Below, piece after piece: positions 10,327 to 18,558 of a stretch of 22,241 nucleotides of DNA (positions within the stretch are counted from its first letter, which is position 1; every line of letters starts with the position of its first letter). The stretch is from positions 1 through 22,241 of the forward strand of contig DATEGT010000189.1 of assembly GCA_035280025.1 (NCBI GenBank), in the 5' to 3' direction. The notes beneath the pieces were generated by a model. That model ran no database searches. It was not told the origin of the DNA and was given only the letters and a program-made list of their open reading frames with translations. A program made the position numbers and the translations under genes. This DNA is from VBDM01 sp035280025. GTDB lineage: Bacteria > Pseudomonadota > Gammaproteobacteria > Burkholderiales > SG8-39.

Positions 10327-10830
10327 ATGGCCGTTCTGAGCATCCTCCGCTATCCAGATCCGAGGCTCTACAAGAAGGCGGAGCCGGTGGTGGAAGTCGA
10401 CGAATCGATACGCTCGCTGGTGCGGGACATGGCCCAGACCATGTACGCGGCGCCCGGCATGGGGCTCGCCGCGACGCAGGTGGACGTCCACAAGCGCGTG
10501 GTCGTGATCGACGTCTCGGAGGCCCGCGACGAGCTGCTCGTGCTCATCAACCCCGAGATCCTCTCGCGCGACGGCGTGCAGTATCGCGAAGAAGGCTGCC
10601 TCTCGGTGCCCGGAACCTACGAGGCGGTCGAGCGCGCGGAGCGCGTCACGATAAGGGCGCTGGGCCTGGACGGAAAATCCTTCACCGTCACGGCCGGGAA
10701 GCTGCTGGCCGTGTGCATCCAGCACGAGCTGGATCACCTGGAGGGCAAGGTCTTCGTCGATTACCTGTCGCGCCTCAAGCAGCAGCGGATCAAGGCGAAA
10801 CTTCAGAAGCAGCTCCGCAAGTCGGCCTGA
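10327..10830 (+). CDS. def: Peptide deformylase
   Basis: Def removes the formyl group from the N-terminal methionine of new proteins, using a bound ferrous or similar metal ion. It has 167 residues (169 in E. coli). All three family motifs are intact: GMGLAATQ (44-51), EGCLSVPG with metal ligand C91, and QHELDHLEG with metal ligands H133 and H137 and catalytic E134. I chose the ATG at 10327 because it gives the typical start MAVLSILRYPDPRL; a longer frame from 10228 would run through the promoter region. There is no clear Shine-Dalgarno. fmt, which carries out the opposing formylation step on the initiator tRNA, follows after 36 bases, the usual bacterial pairing. Confidence 0.98.
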   Translation: MAVLSILRYPDPRLYKKAEPVVEVDESIRSLVRDMAQTMYAAPGMGLAATQVDVHKRVVVIDVSEARDELLVLINPEILSRDGVQYREEGCLSVPGTYEAVERAERVTIRALGLDGKSFTVTAGKLLAVCIQHELDHLEGKVFVDYLSRLKQQRIKAKLQKQLRKSA

Positions 10831-10866
10831 AGCCGCGCTTCGCGGGTCCACGGCGCCGGCGCTTTC

Positions 10867-11793
10867 GTGAACATCCTCTTCGCCGGGACACCGGAATTCG
10901 CCGCGCGCAGCCTGATGGCGCTCCTCGAATCGCGCCACGCGGTGCGCGGCGTGATCACGCAACCGGACCGCCCCGCGGGGCGAGGCCTTGCCCGGACCGC
11001 GTCTGCCGTCAAGAGGCTCGCGGAAGATCGCGGAATTCGCGTTTTCCAGCCCAGGTCGCTAAAGGAACCCGGCGTCCGCGAGGAGCTCGGGCTCCTCGGG
11101 TCGGATGCCGTCGTAACTGCCGCCTACGGAATGATTCTCCCGCAGCAGATGCTCGACATGACGCCGCGCGGCGCGCTCAACGTCCATCCGTCCTTGCTGC
11201 CGCGCTGGCGCGGCCCGGCGCCGATACAGCGGGCCCTCCTGGCGGGCGACGACGTCACGGGCGTGTCGATCATGCGGATGGACGCCGGCCTGGACACCGG
11301 TCCGGTGGTTCTGCGCGAAGCGATCCCGATCTCGGAAGCCGATACCTGCGGCACGCTGGCCGGCCGGCTCGCGGCGCTCGGCGCCGAACTGATCGTGCGG
11401 GCCCTGGACGCGCTCGACGCCGGCGAGCTCGAAGCGGTGCCCCAGGCGGCAGAAGGGGTGACCTACGCGCCCAAGCCGGGCAAGCAGGAGTTCCGCGTGG
11501 ACTGGCGCGAAGACGCCGCCAGGGTGAATCGCCGTGTGCGGGCTTTCAACCCGGCGCCGGGGGCCGGAGCGCGGCTTCGCGGGACGGACCTCAAGATCTG
11601 GAGCTGCGCAGTCGCTGCCGGAAGCGCGGAGCCGGGTGTGGTCCTGACCGCGGACGAGCACGGACTGTGCGTCGCGTGCGGCTCGGGCGCCGTGCGGGTG
11701 ACCGAGTTGCAGCGCCCGGGCGGCAAACGCCTGCAGGCGGCCGAGTTCCTGCGCGGTTTCGCGCTTCCGGCCGGGGCGCGTTTCGAGGCCTAG
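10867..11793 (+). CDS. fmt: Methionyl-tRNA formyltransferase
   Basis: Fmt transfers the formyl group of 10-formyltetrahydrofolate to Met-tRNA(fMet). It has 308 residues (315 in E. coli). The N-terminal formyltransferase domain shows FAGTPEFA (5-12), QPDRPAGRG (32-40), and NVHPSLLPRWRGPAPIQ (105-121) with catalytic N105 and H107; the DTGP motif supplies D143. The C-terminal OB-like domain covers about 205-308. The start is GTG at 10867, the only start that retains the complete N-terminal strand; no strong Shine-Dalgarno is visible in the 36-base gap after def, so translation may depend on coupling. rsmB follows after 68 bases. Confidence 0.97.
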   Translation: MNILFAGTPEFAARSLMALLESRHAVRGVITQPDRPAGRGLARTASAVKRLAEDRGIRVFQPRSLKEPGVREELGLLGSDAVVTAAYGMILPQQMLDMTPRGALNVHPSLLPRWRGPAPIQRALLAGDDVTGVSIMRMDAGLDTGPVVLREAIPISEADTCGTLAGRLAALGAELIVRALDALDAGELEAVPQAAEGVTYAPKPGKQEFRVDWREDAARVNRRVRAFNPAPGAGARLRGTDLKIWSCAVAAGSAEPGVVLTADEHGLCVACGSGAVRVTELQRPGGKRLQAAEFLRGFALPAGARFEA

Positions 11794-11823
11794 CCGGCGG
11801 GCGCGGGTCATGGGCACCGCGCC

Positions 11824-11829
11824 TATAAT
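11824..11829 (+). promoter_or_regulatory. Consensus -10 element TATAAT upstream of rsmB
   Basis: A perfect TATAAT in the 68-base fmt-rsmB gap is followed by GCGG. No recognisable -35 lies 16-18 bases upstream, and it is not a TGN extended -10, so promoter activity is uncertain. If active, it would start transcription near 11836, about 26 bases before the TTG start. Confidence 0.35.
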
Positions 11830-11861
11830 GCGGCAACGCCCGTCACCTTCGGCACACGTCC

Positions 11862-13184
11862 TTGTCCACGGTCGCCGCCCATCACTCCCTCGCGGAAGCG
11901 TTTGCCGCCGCCGCTCGCGTCCTCGGCCGGGTCCTGGGCGGAGAGAGCCTCAGCGATGCGCTCGCCGATCTGAAGCGACATACCCCGGAGCCGGCGCTGG
12001 TCGCGGCGGCGCAGGACCTTTGCTACAACGCATTGCGCGGCTACGGCGTAGTCGACGAGGCCCTGGACAGGCTGCTGGAGAAGCCGCTCAGCGATGTCCC
12101 GGTTCGCGGCTTGCTGCTCGCCGCGCTGACGGAGCTGGCTTCGCGACCGCAGTCGGCGCACGCCGTCGTGCACCAGGCCGTCGAGGGTGCGGTCCTCCTC
12201 GGAAAATCGCGAGCCAAGGGATTGGTCAACGCCGTCATGCGCAATTTCCAGCGCCGAGTCCCGGAGCTGGTATCCGAGATCGAATCCACCGAGCGAGGGC
12301 GCTACCGTCACCCGCCATGGTGGATCGACGCGGTGCGCTCGGCCTACCCGGACCGCTGGGAGTCCGCGCTCCTCGAGTCGAACCGGCACCCGCCCATGAT
12401 TCTGCGGGTCAACCGGCGCCGGCTCCCGGCGGAGGCCTATCTGAAAAAGCTCGAGCACGCGGGCATGGCCGCGCGCAGCCTGGGGCGGGAGGCCGTGCTC
12501 CTCGACAAACCCTGCCGCGTGGAGCGGCTGCCGGGCTTCGCCGCGGGCGAAGTCTCGGTGCAGGACGTGGGCGCTCAGCGCGCGGCGTTCCTCCTGGACG
12601 CGCGCGACGGCATGCGAATCCTCGACGCCTGCGCCGCGCCCGGCGGAAAGACGGCGCACGTGCTGGAGCTCGCGCGCGTCGATCTCGTCGCGGCCGACGC
12701 CGACGCTTCCCGCGCAAAGCGCATTCTGGAGAACCTCGCGAGGCTGCGCCTGTCCGCAAAGGTCGTCGTGGCCGATTGCCGCGACCCGGAGGCGTTCTCG
12801 GAAGGGAAACTCTTCGAACGCATTCTGCTCGACGCGCCCTGCTCCGCTTCGGGCGTGGCGAGGCGCCATCCCGACATCAAGTGGTTGCGGCGGAGAACGG
12901 ACATCGCGGAGTTCGGCCGGAGGCAGGCGGAGCTGCTCGACGCCTTATGGCGGGTGCTCGCACCCGGTGGTAAATTGCTGTACGCGACGTGCTCGGTGTT
13001 CCCGGAGGAGAACGGCGCGCAGGCGCGGGAATTCCTTCGCCGCCAACCGGAAGCCGAGTGGCTGCAGCTCCCGAAAGTTCCCGGCTGGGACGACGACACC
13101 CAGGGCCAGATATTGCCGAGCGCGGTGAGCGACGGGTTCTACTATGCCTTGCTGAAAAAGCCGGGCCCCTTGGCCGAGACATGA
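11862..13184 (+). CDS. rsmB: 16S rRNA (cytosine-967-C5) methyltransferase RsmB
   Basis: RsmB methylates C967 of 16S rRNA using S-adenosylmethionine. It has 440 residues. A NusB-like RNA-binding domain covers about 10-140. The methyltransferase domain follows, with SAM motif I LDACAAPGGKT (254-264), motif IV LLDAPCSASG (C327) and motif VI LLYATCS (C377, the expected nucleophile). The end, SDGFYYALLKK, is typical. I accept the TTG at 11862 because the frame has a stop at 11826 and no ATG or GTG in between, while the next possible start would remove conserved N-terminal sequence (VLGRVLGGESL). Its TGA overlaps the ATG of the next gene (ATGA at 13181-13184). Confidence 0.95.
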   Translation: MSTVAAHHSLAEAFAAAARVLGRVLGGESLSDALADLKRHTPEPALVAAAQDLCYNALRGYGVVDEALDRLLEKPLSDVPVRGLLLAALTELASRPQSAHAVVHQAVEGAVLLGKSRAKGLVNAVMRNFQRRVPELVSEIESTERGRYRHPPWWIDAVRSAYPDRWESALLESNRHPPMILRVNRRRLPAEAYLKKLEHAGMAARSLGREAVLLDKPCRVERLPGFAAGEVSVQDVGAQRAAFLLDARDGMRILDACAAPGGKTAHVLELARVDLVAADADASRAKRILENLARLRLSAKVVVADCRDPEAFSEGKLFERILLDAPCSASGVARRHPDIKWLRRRTDIAEFGRRQAELLDALWRVLAPGGKLLYATCSVFPEENGAQAREFLRRQPEAEWLQLPKVPGWDDDTQGQILPSAVSDGFYYALLKKPGPLAET

Positions 13185-13750
13185 ACGCGCGCCTCTATCT
13201 ATCTGGAGCAATCCTCGCCGTGTGCTTTGTCGCGGCGCGCGCCCAGCCCGTCCAGGTGAACAACGCGAGCATGGAAATCTCCGAGACCCGGTATGTATTG
13301 AACGCGGATTTCCATCTCGATCTGAGCGGGCCGCTGCGAGAGGCCCTCAACAACGGTGTGTCGCTCGGCTTCCTGGTCGAATTCGAGCTGACCCGGCCGC
13401 GCTGGTACTGGTTCGACGAGAAAACGGTCTCCGAGAAGCTCGAGCTGCGGCTTTCCTACCTGCCCCTCGCGCAGCAGTACCGGCTTTCGAGCGGGACCTT
13501 GTACCAGAACTTTCCGACCCTCTCCGAGGCGCTGCAGGCGCTCGGCCGTGTTCACGGCTGGCCCGTAATGGGCCAGGATCAGGTGGACAACGGACGAAGC
13601 TACGTCGCCGCAGTGCGCTTGAGGCTCGATCCCGCCCAGCTTCCGACGCCGTTCCGCGTGAGCAGCGTCACCAATCGAGAATGGACTCTCGCGTCGGATT
13701 GGAAGCGCTTCCCCTTCACTCCGCTCGCGCCGGTCCGGGAGGCGCGGTGA
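13181..13750 (+). CDS. DUF4390 secreted protein
   Basis: A 189-residue protein of the DUF4390 family; no function is established. The N terminus MNARLYLSGAILAVCFVAARA is a signal peptide with likely cleavage after residue 21, so the mature part should be periplasmic or surface-associated. Recognisable points are the start of the mature part (NNASMEISETRYVLNADFHL) and the RPRWYWFDEKT segment (72-82). No catalytic motif or lipobox is seen. The start overlaps the rsmB stop by 4 bases and its own TGA overlaps the GTG start of ntrY by 4 bases. It is therefore translated in the same coupled chain as the sensor kinase, which makes a periplasmic accessory role to NtrY a reasonable guess, unproven. 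Confidence 0.88.
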   Translation: MNARLYLSGAILAVCFVAARAQPVQVNNASMEISETRYVLNADFHLDLSGPLREALNNGVSLGFLVEFELTRPRWYWFDEKTVSEKLELRLSYLPLAQQYRLSSGTLYQNFPTLSEALQALGRVHGWPVMGQDQVDNGRSYVAAVRLRLDPAQLPTPFRVSSVTNREWTLASDWKRFPFTPLAPVREAR

Positions 13751-15858
13751 CGTACGTGCTGATCGCAAGCGCGGCGCTCGGCGGCATCTTGCTGTTCCTG
13801 CTCGCCGCGGCCACCGCGAACTCGCCTCTGTTCGCCGAGCATTACCCCCTGCTTCTCGGCTTGAACGCGGCCATCGCGCTCGCCCTGCTCGGGCTGGTCG
13901 CGTTTCAGCTGTCGAAGCTCGCGCGCCAGCGCCGCGCCAAGGTATTCGGCTCTCTGCTTACTTTCCGCGTGCTGGTGATGTTCGCGCTCGTCGGAGTGGT
14001 CCCCGGCCTTCTCGTCTATACCGTGTCGCTGCAATTCCTTTCCAGGAGCATCGAGTCGTGGTTCGACGTGCGCGTCGAGCGCGCCCTGGAGGGCGGGCTC
14101 AACCTCGGGCGCGCGGCGCTCGACGTGATGCTGAACGAGCTCCTGCTCAAGGCTCACGTCATGGCGCTCGATCTCTCAGAAGTCCCCCTGCGCGAGCAAC
14201 CCGCGCTCCTCGCGCGGGTGCGCGAGCAGGCCTATGTCGAAGAAGCGGTGCTGTTCGATCCGCAAGGGGGAGTCGTGGCCAAAACGCACCGCGAGTCCTT
14301 GAAAGTGGAGGCGCCGGCGCCGGGGCCGCAGGCCCTGCGCGATGCCCGGCAGGCCCGGGGCTATGGCGCGGTCGAGCCCGTGGGCGACAAGGGTCTCTTG
14401 CTCCGGGTCATCGTCTCGCTGGAGGACTCGGGGGACCGCGGCGGTCCTCGCTTCCTGCAGCTCACGCACTGGGTTCCGCAAGCGCTCGCCGAGCAGGGCG
14501 AATCGGTGCAGAGCGTGTATCGCGCTTACAAGGAGCTCTCGCTGTCGCGCCAGGGCCTGAAGGAAATCTACATCCTCACCCTGACGCTGACGCTCCTCCT
14601 GGCGCTGCTCTCGGCGATCGCGCTCGCCTTCCTGCTCTCGCGACGCCTGTCCCAGCCGCTCGCGGTGCTCGCCGAGGGCACGCAGGCGGTCGCGCGCGGC
14701 GATTTCTCGCGCCGTGCCCAGGTGACGAGCCGCGACGAGCTGGGCATCCTCACCAGCTCCTTCAACAGCATGACCCAGCAGCTCGGCGAGGCGCAGCGCG
14801 CAGCGCAGCTCAACCAGGCGCAATTGGAAACCGCCAAGGCCTACCTCGAGAGCATCCTCGCGAATCTGTCGGCGGGCGTGCTGGTGTTCGACGAGGCGCC
14901 GGCGCTGCGGATCGCGAACAGCGGCGCGGGGCGCATCCTGCACGAAGACCTCGCGCCGCTCATCGGCCTGCCCCTGTCGGGCTGGAACGTGCTCCCCGAG
15001 CTCGCGCGGACGCTGCGGTCCGAGCTGACGCAGCACCGGGAAGTCTCCTGGCAGCAGCAGATCGAAATGCGCGACCGGGACGCGGTGATCCTGGTGCGGG
15101 GCTCCCCGCTTCCCGCGGCCGGAGGCGGAGGCTATGTCGTCGTGTTCGACGACGTCACTCAGCTGATCGCGGCGCAGCGCGCGACGGCATGGGGCGAAGT
15201 CGCGCGCAGGCTCGCCCACGAGATCAAGAATCCCCTCACGCCCATCCAGCTCGCCGCCGAGCGGCTGCAGGCGAAGCTCACCGACAAGCTCGCGCCCGAA
15301 GCGGCGCGCGCGCTGGACCACGCGACCGAGACCATCGTCGCCCAGGTCACCGCCATGAAGAACATGGTGGACGAGTTCCGCGACTACGCGCGCGCGCCGG
15401 CGCCGCACCTCGGCGGGCTCGACCTCAACCGGCTGCTCGCCGAGGTCCTGGCCTTGTACGAGCAATCGGGAACCCGGATCCAGGCCAACCTCGCCTCGAA
15501 CCTGCCGCTGGTGCGCGGGGACCCCGATCGCCTGCGGCAGGTCATTCACAATCTCCTGCAGAACGCGCAGGACGCGCTGTCCGGGAACAGCGATCCGAAG
15601 ATCGAGGTGACGACCGAGCTCGCGGGCGGCCAGGTCTGGTTGCGCATCAGCGACAACGGCTGCGGCTTTCCGGATTCGATCATCAAGGGGGCGTTCGAGC
15701 CGTATACCACGACCAAGCCCAAGGGAACCGGCCTCGGGCTCGCCATCGTGAAGCGCATTATCGACGAGCATCACGGAACGGTCACCATCGAGAACCGGGT
15801 GAGCAGGGAAGGAGGGCGCGGCGCCGCGGTGCGAATTTCGCTTCCGCTCGCCGCCTGA
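13747..15858 (+). CDS. ntrY: NtrY-type membrane sensor histidine kinase
   Basis: A 703-residue sensor kinase of the NtrY type. N-terminal transmembrane segments lie at about 4-22, 34-55 and 73-97. A putative extracytoplasmic sensor region covers about 98-273, and a fourth membrane helix about 274-298. HAMP follows at about 299-350 and a PAS-like domain at about 360-475. The HisKA domain carries the phosphoacceptor H491 in HEIKNPLTPIQ. The ATPase domain has the N box (HNLLQNAQDAL, 601-611), G1 (DNGCG, 636-640), and G2 (GTGLGL, 660-665). All kinase motifs are intact. The GTG start is set by the overlap with the DUF4390 stop. It should phosphorylate the adjacent NtrX. The signal is unknown; relatives have been tied to nitrogen or redox control. 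Confidence 0.93.
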   Translation: MTYVLIASAALGGILLFLLAAATANSPLFAEHYPLLLGLNAAIALALLGLVAFQLSKLARQRRAKVFGSLLTFRVLVMFALVGVVPGLLVYTVSLQFLSRSIESWFDVRVERALEGGLNLGRAALDVMLNELLLKAHVMALDLSEVPLREQPALLARVREQAYVEEAVLFDPQGGVVAKTHRESLKVEAPAPGPQALRDARQARGYGAVEPVGDKGLLLRVIVSLEDSGDRGGPRFLQLTHWVPQALAEQGESVQSVYRAYKELSLSRQGLKEIYILTLTLTLLLALLSAIALAFLLSRRLSQPLAVLAEGTQAVARGDFSRRAQVTSRDELGILTSSFNSMTQQLGEAQRAAQLNQAQLETAKAYLESILANLSAGVLVFDEAPALRIANSGAGRILHEDLAPLIGLPLSGWNVLPELARTLRSELTQHREVSWQQQIEMRDRDAVILVRGSPLPAAGGGGYVVVFDDVTQLIAAQRATAWGEVARRLAHEIKNPLTPIQLAAERLQAKLTDKLAPEAARALDHATETIVAQVTAMKNMVDEFRDYARAPAPHLGGLDLNRLLAEVLALYEQSGTRIQANLASNLPLVRGDPDRLRQVIHNLLQNAQDALSGNSDPKIEVTTELAGGQVWLRISDNGCGFPDSIIKGAFEPYTTTKPKGTGLGLAIVKRIIDEHHGTVTIENRVSREGGRGAAVRISLPLAA

Positions 15859-15863
15859 CCGCA

Positions 15864-17108
15864 ATGGCCCAGATACTGGTCGTCGACGACGAAGTCGGGA
15901 TCCGCGAGCTCCTTTCGGAGATCCTGTCGGACGAAGGGCACACCGTCCAGCTCGCCGAGAACGCCACGGCGGCGCGGTCGCTGCGCGCGCGCGCCAGGCC
16001 CGACCTCGTGCTCCTCGACATCTGGATGCCCGACGCGGACGGCATCACGCTCCTCAAGGAATGGGCCACCGGCGGCCACTTGAACATGCCGGTGATCATG
16101 ATGTCCGGCCACGGCACGATCGAGACCGCCGTGGAAGCCACCCGCATCGGCGCGATGGATTTCCTGGAGAAGCCGATCGCCCTGCAGAAGCTGCTAGCGA
16201 CCGTGAAGCGGGCGCTGCGCGCCGGAGAATCGCGCGCGGCCATGCCTCTCAGCATCGCGAACTTCGGGCGCTCGGCCACCATCACGGAGCTCAAGAAGCG
16301 ACTGTCGAAGATCTCCACCGCCGGCGCGGCCGTGCTGATGCGCGGGGAAAAGGGGGTGATGCCCGAGCTCTACGCGCGGTACCTGCAGCAACCCAACACG
16401 CCATGGTTCGAGGGGGCGCATGCGCTCAACGACGCCTCCCAGGACCTGCTGCAGCAGGTTTCGAGCGGCGTGCTGTTCGTCCCGGAGCTCGCCGCGCTCT
16501 CGAAGAACCAGCAGAAGCACCTCGCGTTCCTCGCCGCGCGCGCGGAGAGAAGCAACGTGCGCCTGGTCTCGTTCACCGCGGAAGAACCGAAGCGCCTGGT
16601 CGACGCGCTCGGCTTCGACGCGGTGCTGATGCAGGCGCTTTCGGGGATCGTCATCGCCCTTCCGGCGCTGCGCGAGCACCCCGAAGACATTCCCGAGATC
16701 GCGGCGCTGATGCTCGCTCAGCTCGTGGAAACGCGTTTCTGCCCGCCTCGCATCTTCTCGACCGGCGCGCTGAACGTCTTGCGCTACTTCGCATGGCCGG
16801 GAAACCTTGAGGACCTGGCCGCCGCGGTGCGCACGCTCGCCCTCACCAGCCTCGAGGAGGAGATCGGCGTCGGAGACGCCGAGAGGGTGCTGCCGCAGTT
16901 CTCGAGGCGCACGGCCGACACGGAGGTCTCCTTCGATCAGCCGCTGCGCGAAGCGCGCGAGGCCTTCGAGAGAAGCTACTTCGAGCACCACCTCGCCCAG
17001 GCCAACGGATCGATCGCGCGCCTGGCCGAGCGCAGCGGCCTCGAGCGCACTCATTTGTACCGGAAGCTGAAGGCGCTGGGAATTCTCGCCAGGCGGAAGG
17101 AAGACTGA
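15864..17108 (+). CDS. ntrX: NtrX-type response regulator with a degenerate AAA+ domain
   Basis: A 414-residue NtrC/NtrX-family regulator; typical members have about 450. The receiver domain (1-120) is complete: D8, D9, phosphoacceptor D52, K103. The Fis-type helix-turn-helix is intact (about 365-408: SIARLAERSGLERTHLYRKLKALGI). The central domain (about 135-345) is recognisable only from remnants. Walker A reads GEKGVMPE (161-168) with no Lys-Thr/Glu pair, GAFTGA is absent, Walker B reads LFVPELAAL without the Asp, the FREDLYYRL arginines are replaced (FDAVLMQAL), and WPGNLEDL (311-318) has Glu in place of the sensor II Arg. ATPase activity and sigma54 activation therefore look impossible. 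It starts 5 bases after ntrY with no clear Shine-Dalgarno, implying coupling. Confidence 0.92.
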   Translation: MAQILVVDDEVGIRELLSEILSDEGHTVQLAENATAARSLRARARPDLVLLDIWMPDADGITLLKEWATGGHLNMPVIMMSGHGTIETAVEATRIGAMDFLEKPIALQKLLATVKRALRAGESRAAMPLSIANFGRSATITELKKRLSKISTAGAAVLMRGEKGVMPELYARYLQQPNTPWFEGAHALNDASQDLLQQVSSGVLFVPELAALSKNQQKHLAFLAARAERSNVRLVSFTAEEPKRLVDALGFDAVLMQALSGIVIALPALREHPEDIPEIAALMLAQLVETRFCPPRIFSTGALNVLRYFAWPGNLEDLAAAVRTLALTSLEEEIGVGDAERVLPQFSRRTADTEVSFDQPLREAREAFERSYFEHHLAQANGSIARLAERSGLERTHLYRKLKALGILARRKED

Positions 17109-17115
17109 AGCGGAT

Positions 17116-17144
17116 TTGGGCTGCGGGGGGATTCGGCATAGAAT
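17116..17144 (+). promoter_or_regulatory. Candidate sigma70 promoter for trkA-trkH
   Basis: TTGGGC (17116-17121, 3 of 6) is separated by 17 bases from TAGAAT (17139-17144, 5 of 6), in the 63-base gap between ntrX and trkA. A GCG follows the -10, as at the rsmB candidate. The start point would be near 17151, about 20 bases before the TTG of trkA. Confidence 0.4.
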
Positions 17145-17171
17145 GCGTGCTTTTTCGCACGGACTTCCGCC

Positions 17172-18545
17172 TTGAAGATCGTGATCCTCGGCGCAGGCCA
17201 GGTTGGCTCCTCGGTCGCCGAAAGCCTGGCGTCCGAAGCGAACGACATCACGCTCGTCGACATCGACGGAGCCAGGCTGCGCAATCTCCAGGATCACCTC
17301 GACGTCCGCACCGTCGTGGGGAGCGCCGCGCATCCCTCGGTGCTCGTCGACGCGGGCATCGAGGACTGCGACATCATGATCGCGGTGACCCAGAGCGACG
17401 AGACCAATCTCGTCGCGTGCAAGCTCGCGCAGCAGCTCTTCAACGTCCCCACGCGCATCGTGCGCCTGCGCGCCACCGACTATCTGTCCAACGAAAAGGT
17501 GCTGGGGCCGGACTGCTTCGACGTGGACCTCGCGATCTGTCCGGAGCAGGTTCTGACGGATTACATCGTGAAGCTGATCGAGTTTCCGGAAGCCCTGCAG
17601 GTGCTCGAGTTCGCGCACGGCAGGATGAGCCTGGTCGCGGTGCGCGCGTTTCAGGGCGGGCCGCTGGTCGGGCATCCGCTGAGGGACCTCAAGAAGCATA
17701 TTCCCGCGGTCGATGCCCGCATCGCCGCGATTTTCCGCGGCGACACGCCCGTGCTGCCCGACGGCGACACGCGGGTCGAGGCCGGCGACGAGGTCTTCTG
17801 CCTCGCCGCGACCAAGAACATCCGGCAGGTCATGCACGAGCTGCGGCGGATGGACCAGCCGGTGAGGCGCGTGATGATCGCGGGCGGTGGCAATATCGGC
17901 CTGCGCCTCGCGCGGGCGCTCGAACGAGACTACTCGGTGAAGGTCATCGAGTACAACAAGCGGCGCTGCGAGATCCTCTCCACGCGCCTCGACCGGGCGC
18001 TGGTGCTCCAGGGCGACGTCACCGACGAGGCGCTGCTGGAGGCGGAGAACATCTCCGACATGGACCTGTTCGTGGCGGTGACGAACGACGACGAGAACAA
18101 CATCATGTCCTGCCTGCTCGCGAAGCGCATGGGTGCGCGGCGCGTCGTCTCGCTGATCAACCGGCGCTCGTACGTGGATCTGCTGCACGCCGGGGAGATC
18201 GACATCGCGGTATCGCCGGCGCAGACCACGATCGGCACCCTGCTCGCGCACGTCCGTCGGGGTCACATCACGCAGGTCCACAGCCTGCGCCGGGGCGTGG
18301 CCGAGGCGCTCGAGGCCGTGGTGCACGGGGACCGCGAATCCTCGCGCTGTGTCGGGCGGCGCATCGAGGAGATCGACCTGCCCAGGGGAGCGGCGATCGC
18401 GGCCCTGGTGCGGGGCGACGAGGTCATCATGGCTCACCACGACACGCTGGTGCAGGCGGAGGACCACGCGATCGTGTTCGTGACGGACAAGAAGCAGTTG
18501 CCCAAGGTGGAGAAGCTGTTCGAAGTCAGCGTCGGCTTCGTCTGA
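17172..18545 (+). CDS. trkA: Trk potassium uptake regulator TrkA
   Basis: TrkA is the cytoplasmic peripheral subunit that gates the TrkH potassium channel in response to nucleotide. It has 457 residues (458 in E. coli) and the expected duplicated arrangement. The first Rossmann RCK domain has GAGQVG (7-12) and an acidic residue at the end of beta 2 (LVDID). The first TrkA_C unit lies at about 140-220. The second RCK domain has GGGNIG (238-243) and the second TrkA_C unit lies at about 365-450. The TTG at 17172 is chosen because it places KIVILGAGQVG directly at the N terminus. trkH starts 13 bases after its stop, so both subunits are made together. Confidence 0.97.
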   Translation: MKIVILGAGQVGSSVAESLASEANDITLVDIDGARLRNLQDHLDVRTVVGSAAHPSVLVDAGIEDCDIMIAVTQSDETNLVACKLAQQLFNVPTRIVRLRATDYLSNEKVLGPDCFDVDLAICPEQVLTDYIVKLIEFPEALQVLEFAHGRMSLVAVRAFQGGPLVGHPLRDLKKHIPAVDARIAAIFRGDTPVLPDGDTRVEAGDEVFCLAATKNIRQVMHELRRMDQPVRRVMIAGGGNIGLRLARALERDYSVKVIEYNKRRCEILSTRLDRALVLQGDVTDEALLEAENISDMDLFVAVTNDDENNIMSCLLAKRMGARRVVSLINRRSYVDLLHAGEIDIAVSPAQTTIGTLLAHVRRGHITQVHSLRRGVAEALEAVVHGDRESSRCVGRRIEEIDLPRGAAIAALVRGDEVIMAHHDTLVQAEDHAIVFVTDKKQLPKVEKLFEVSVGFV

Positions 18546-18558
18546 AGCGGCGCGGCGC

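Noticed and set aside
10880..10905. A string in fmt resembling the palindrome core near dprA
   Set aside because: It encodes the conserved FAGTPEFA motif, so the likeness is coincidental.
17146..17161. CGTGC/GCACG hairpin before trkA
   Set aside because: Only 5 bp, and it overlaps the predicted transcript start, so it would not form in the RNA.
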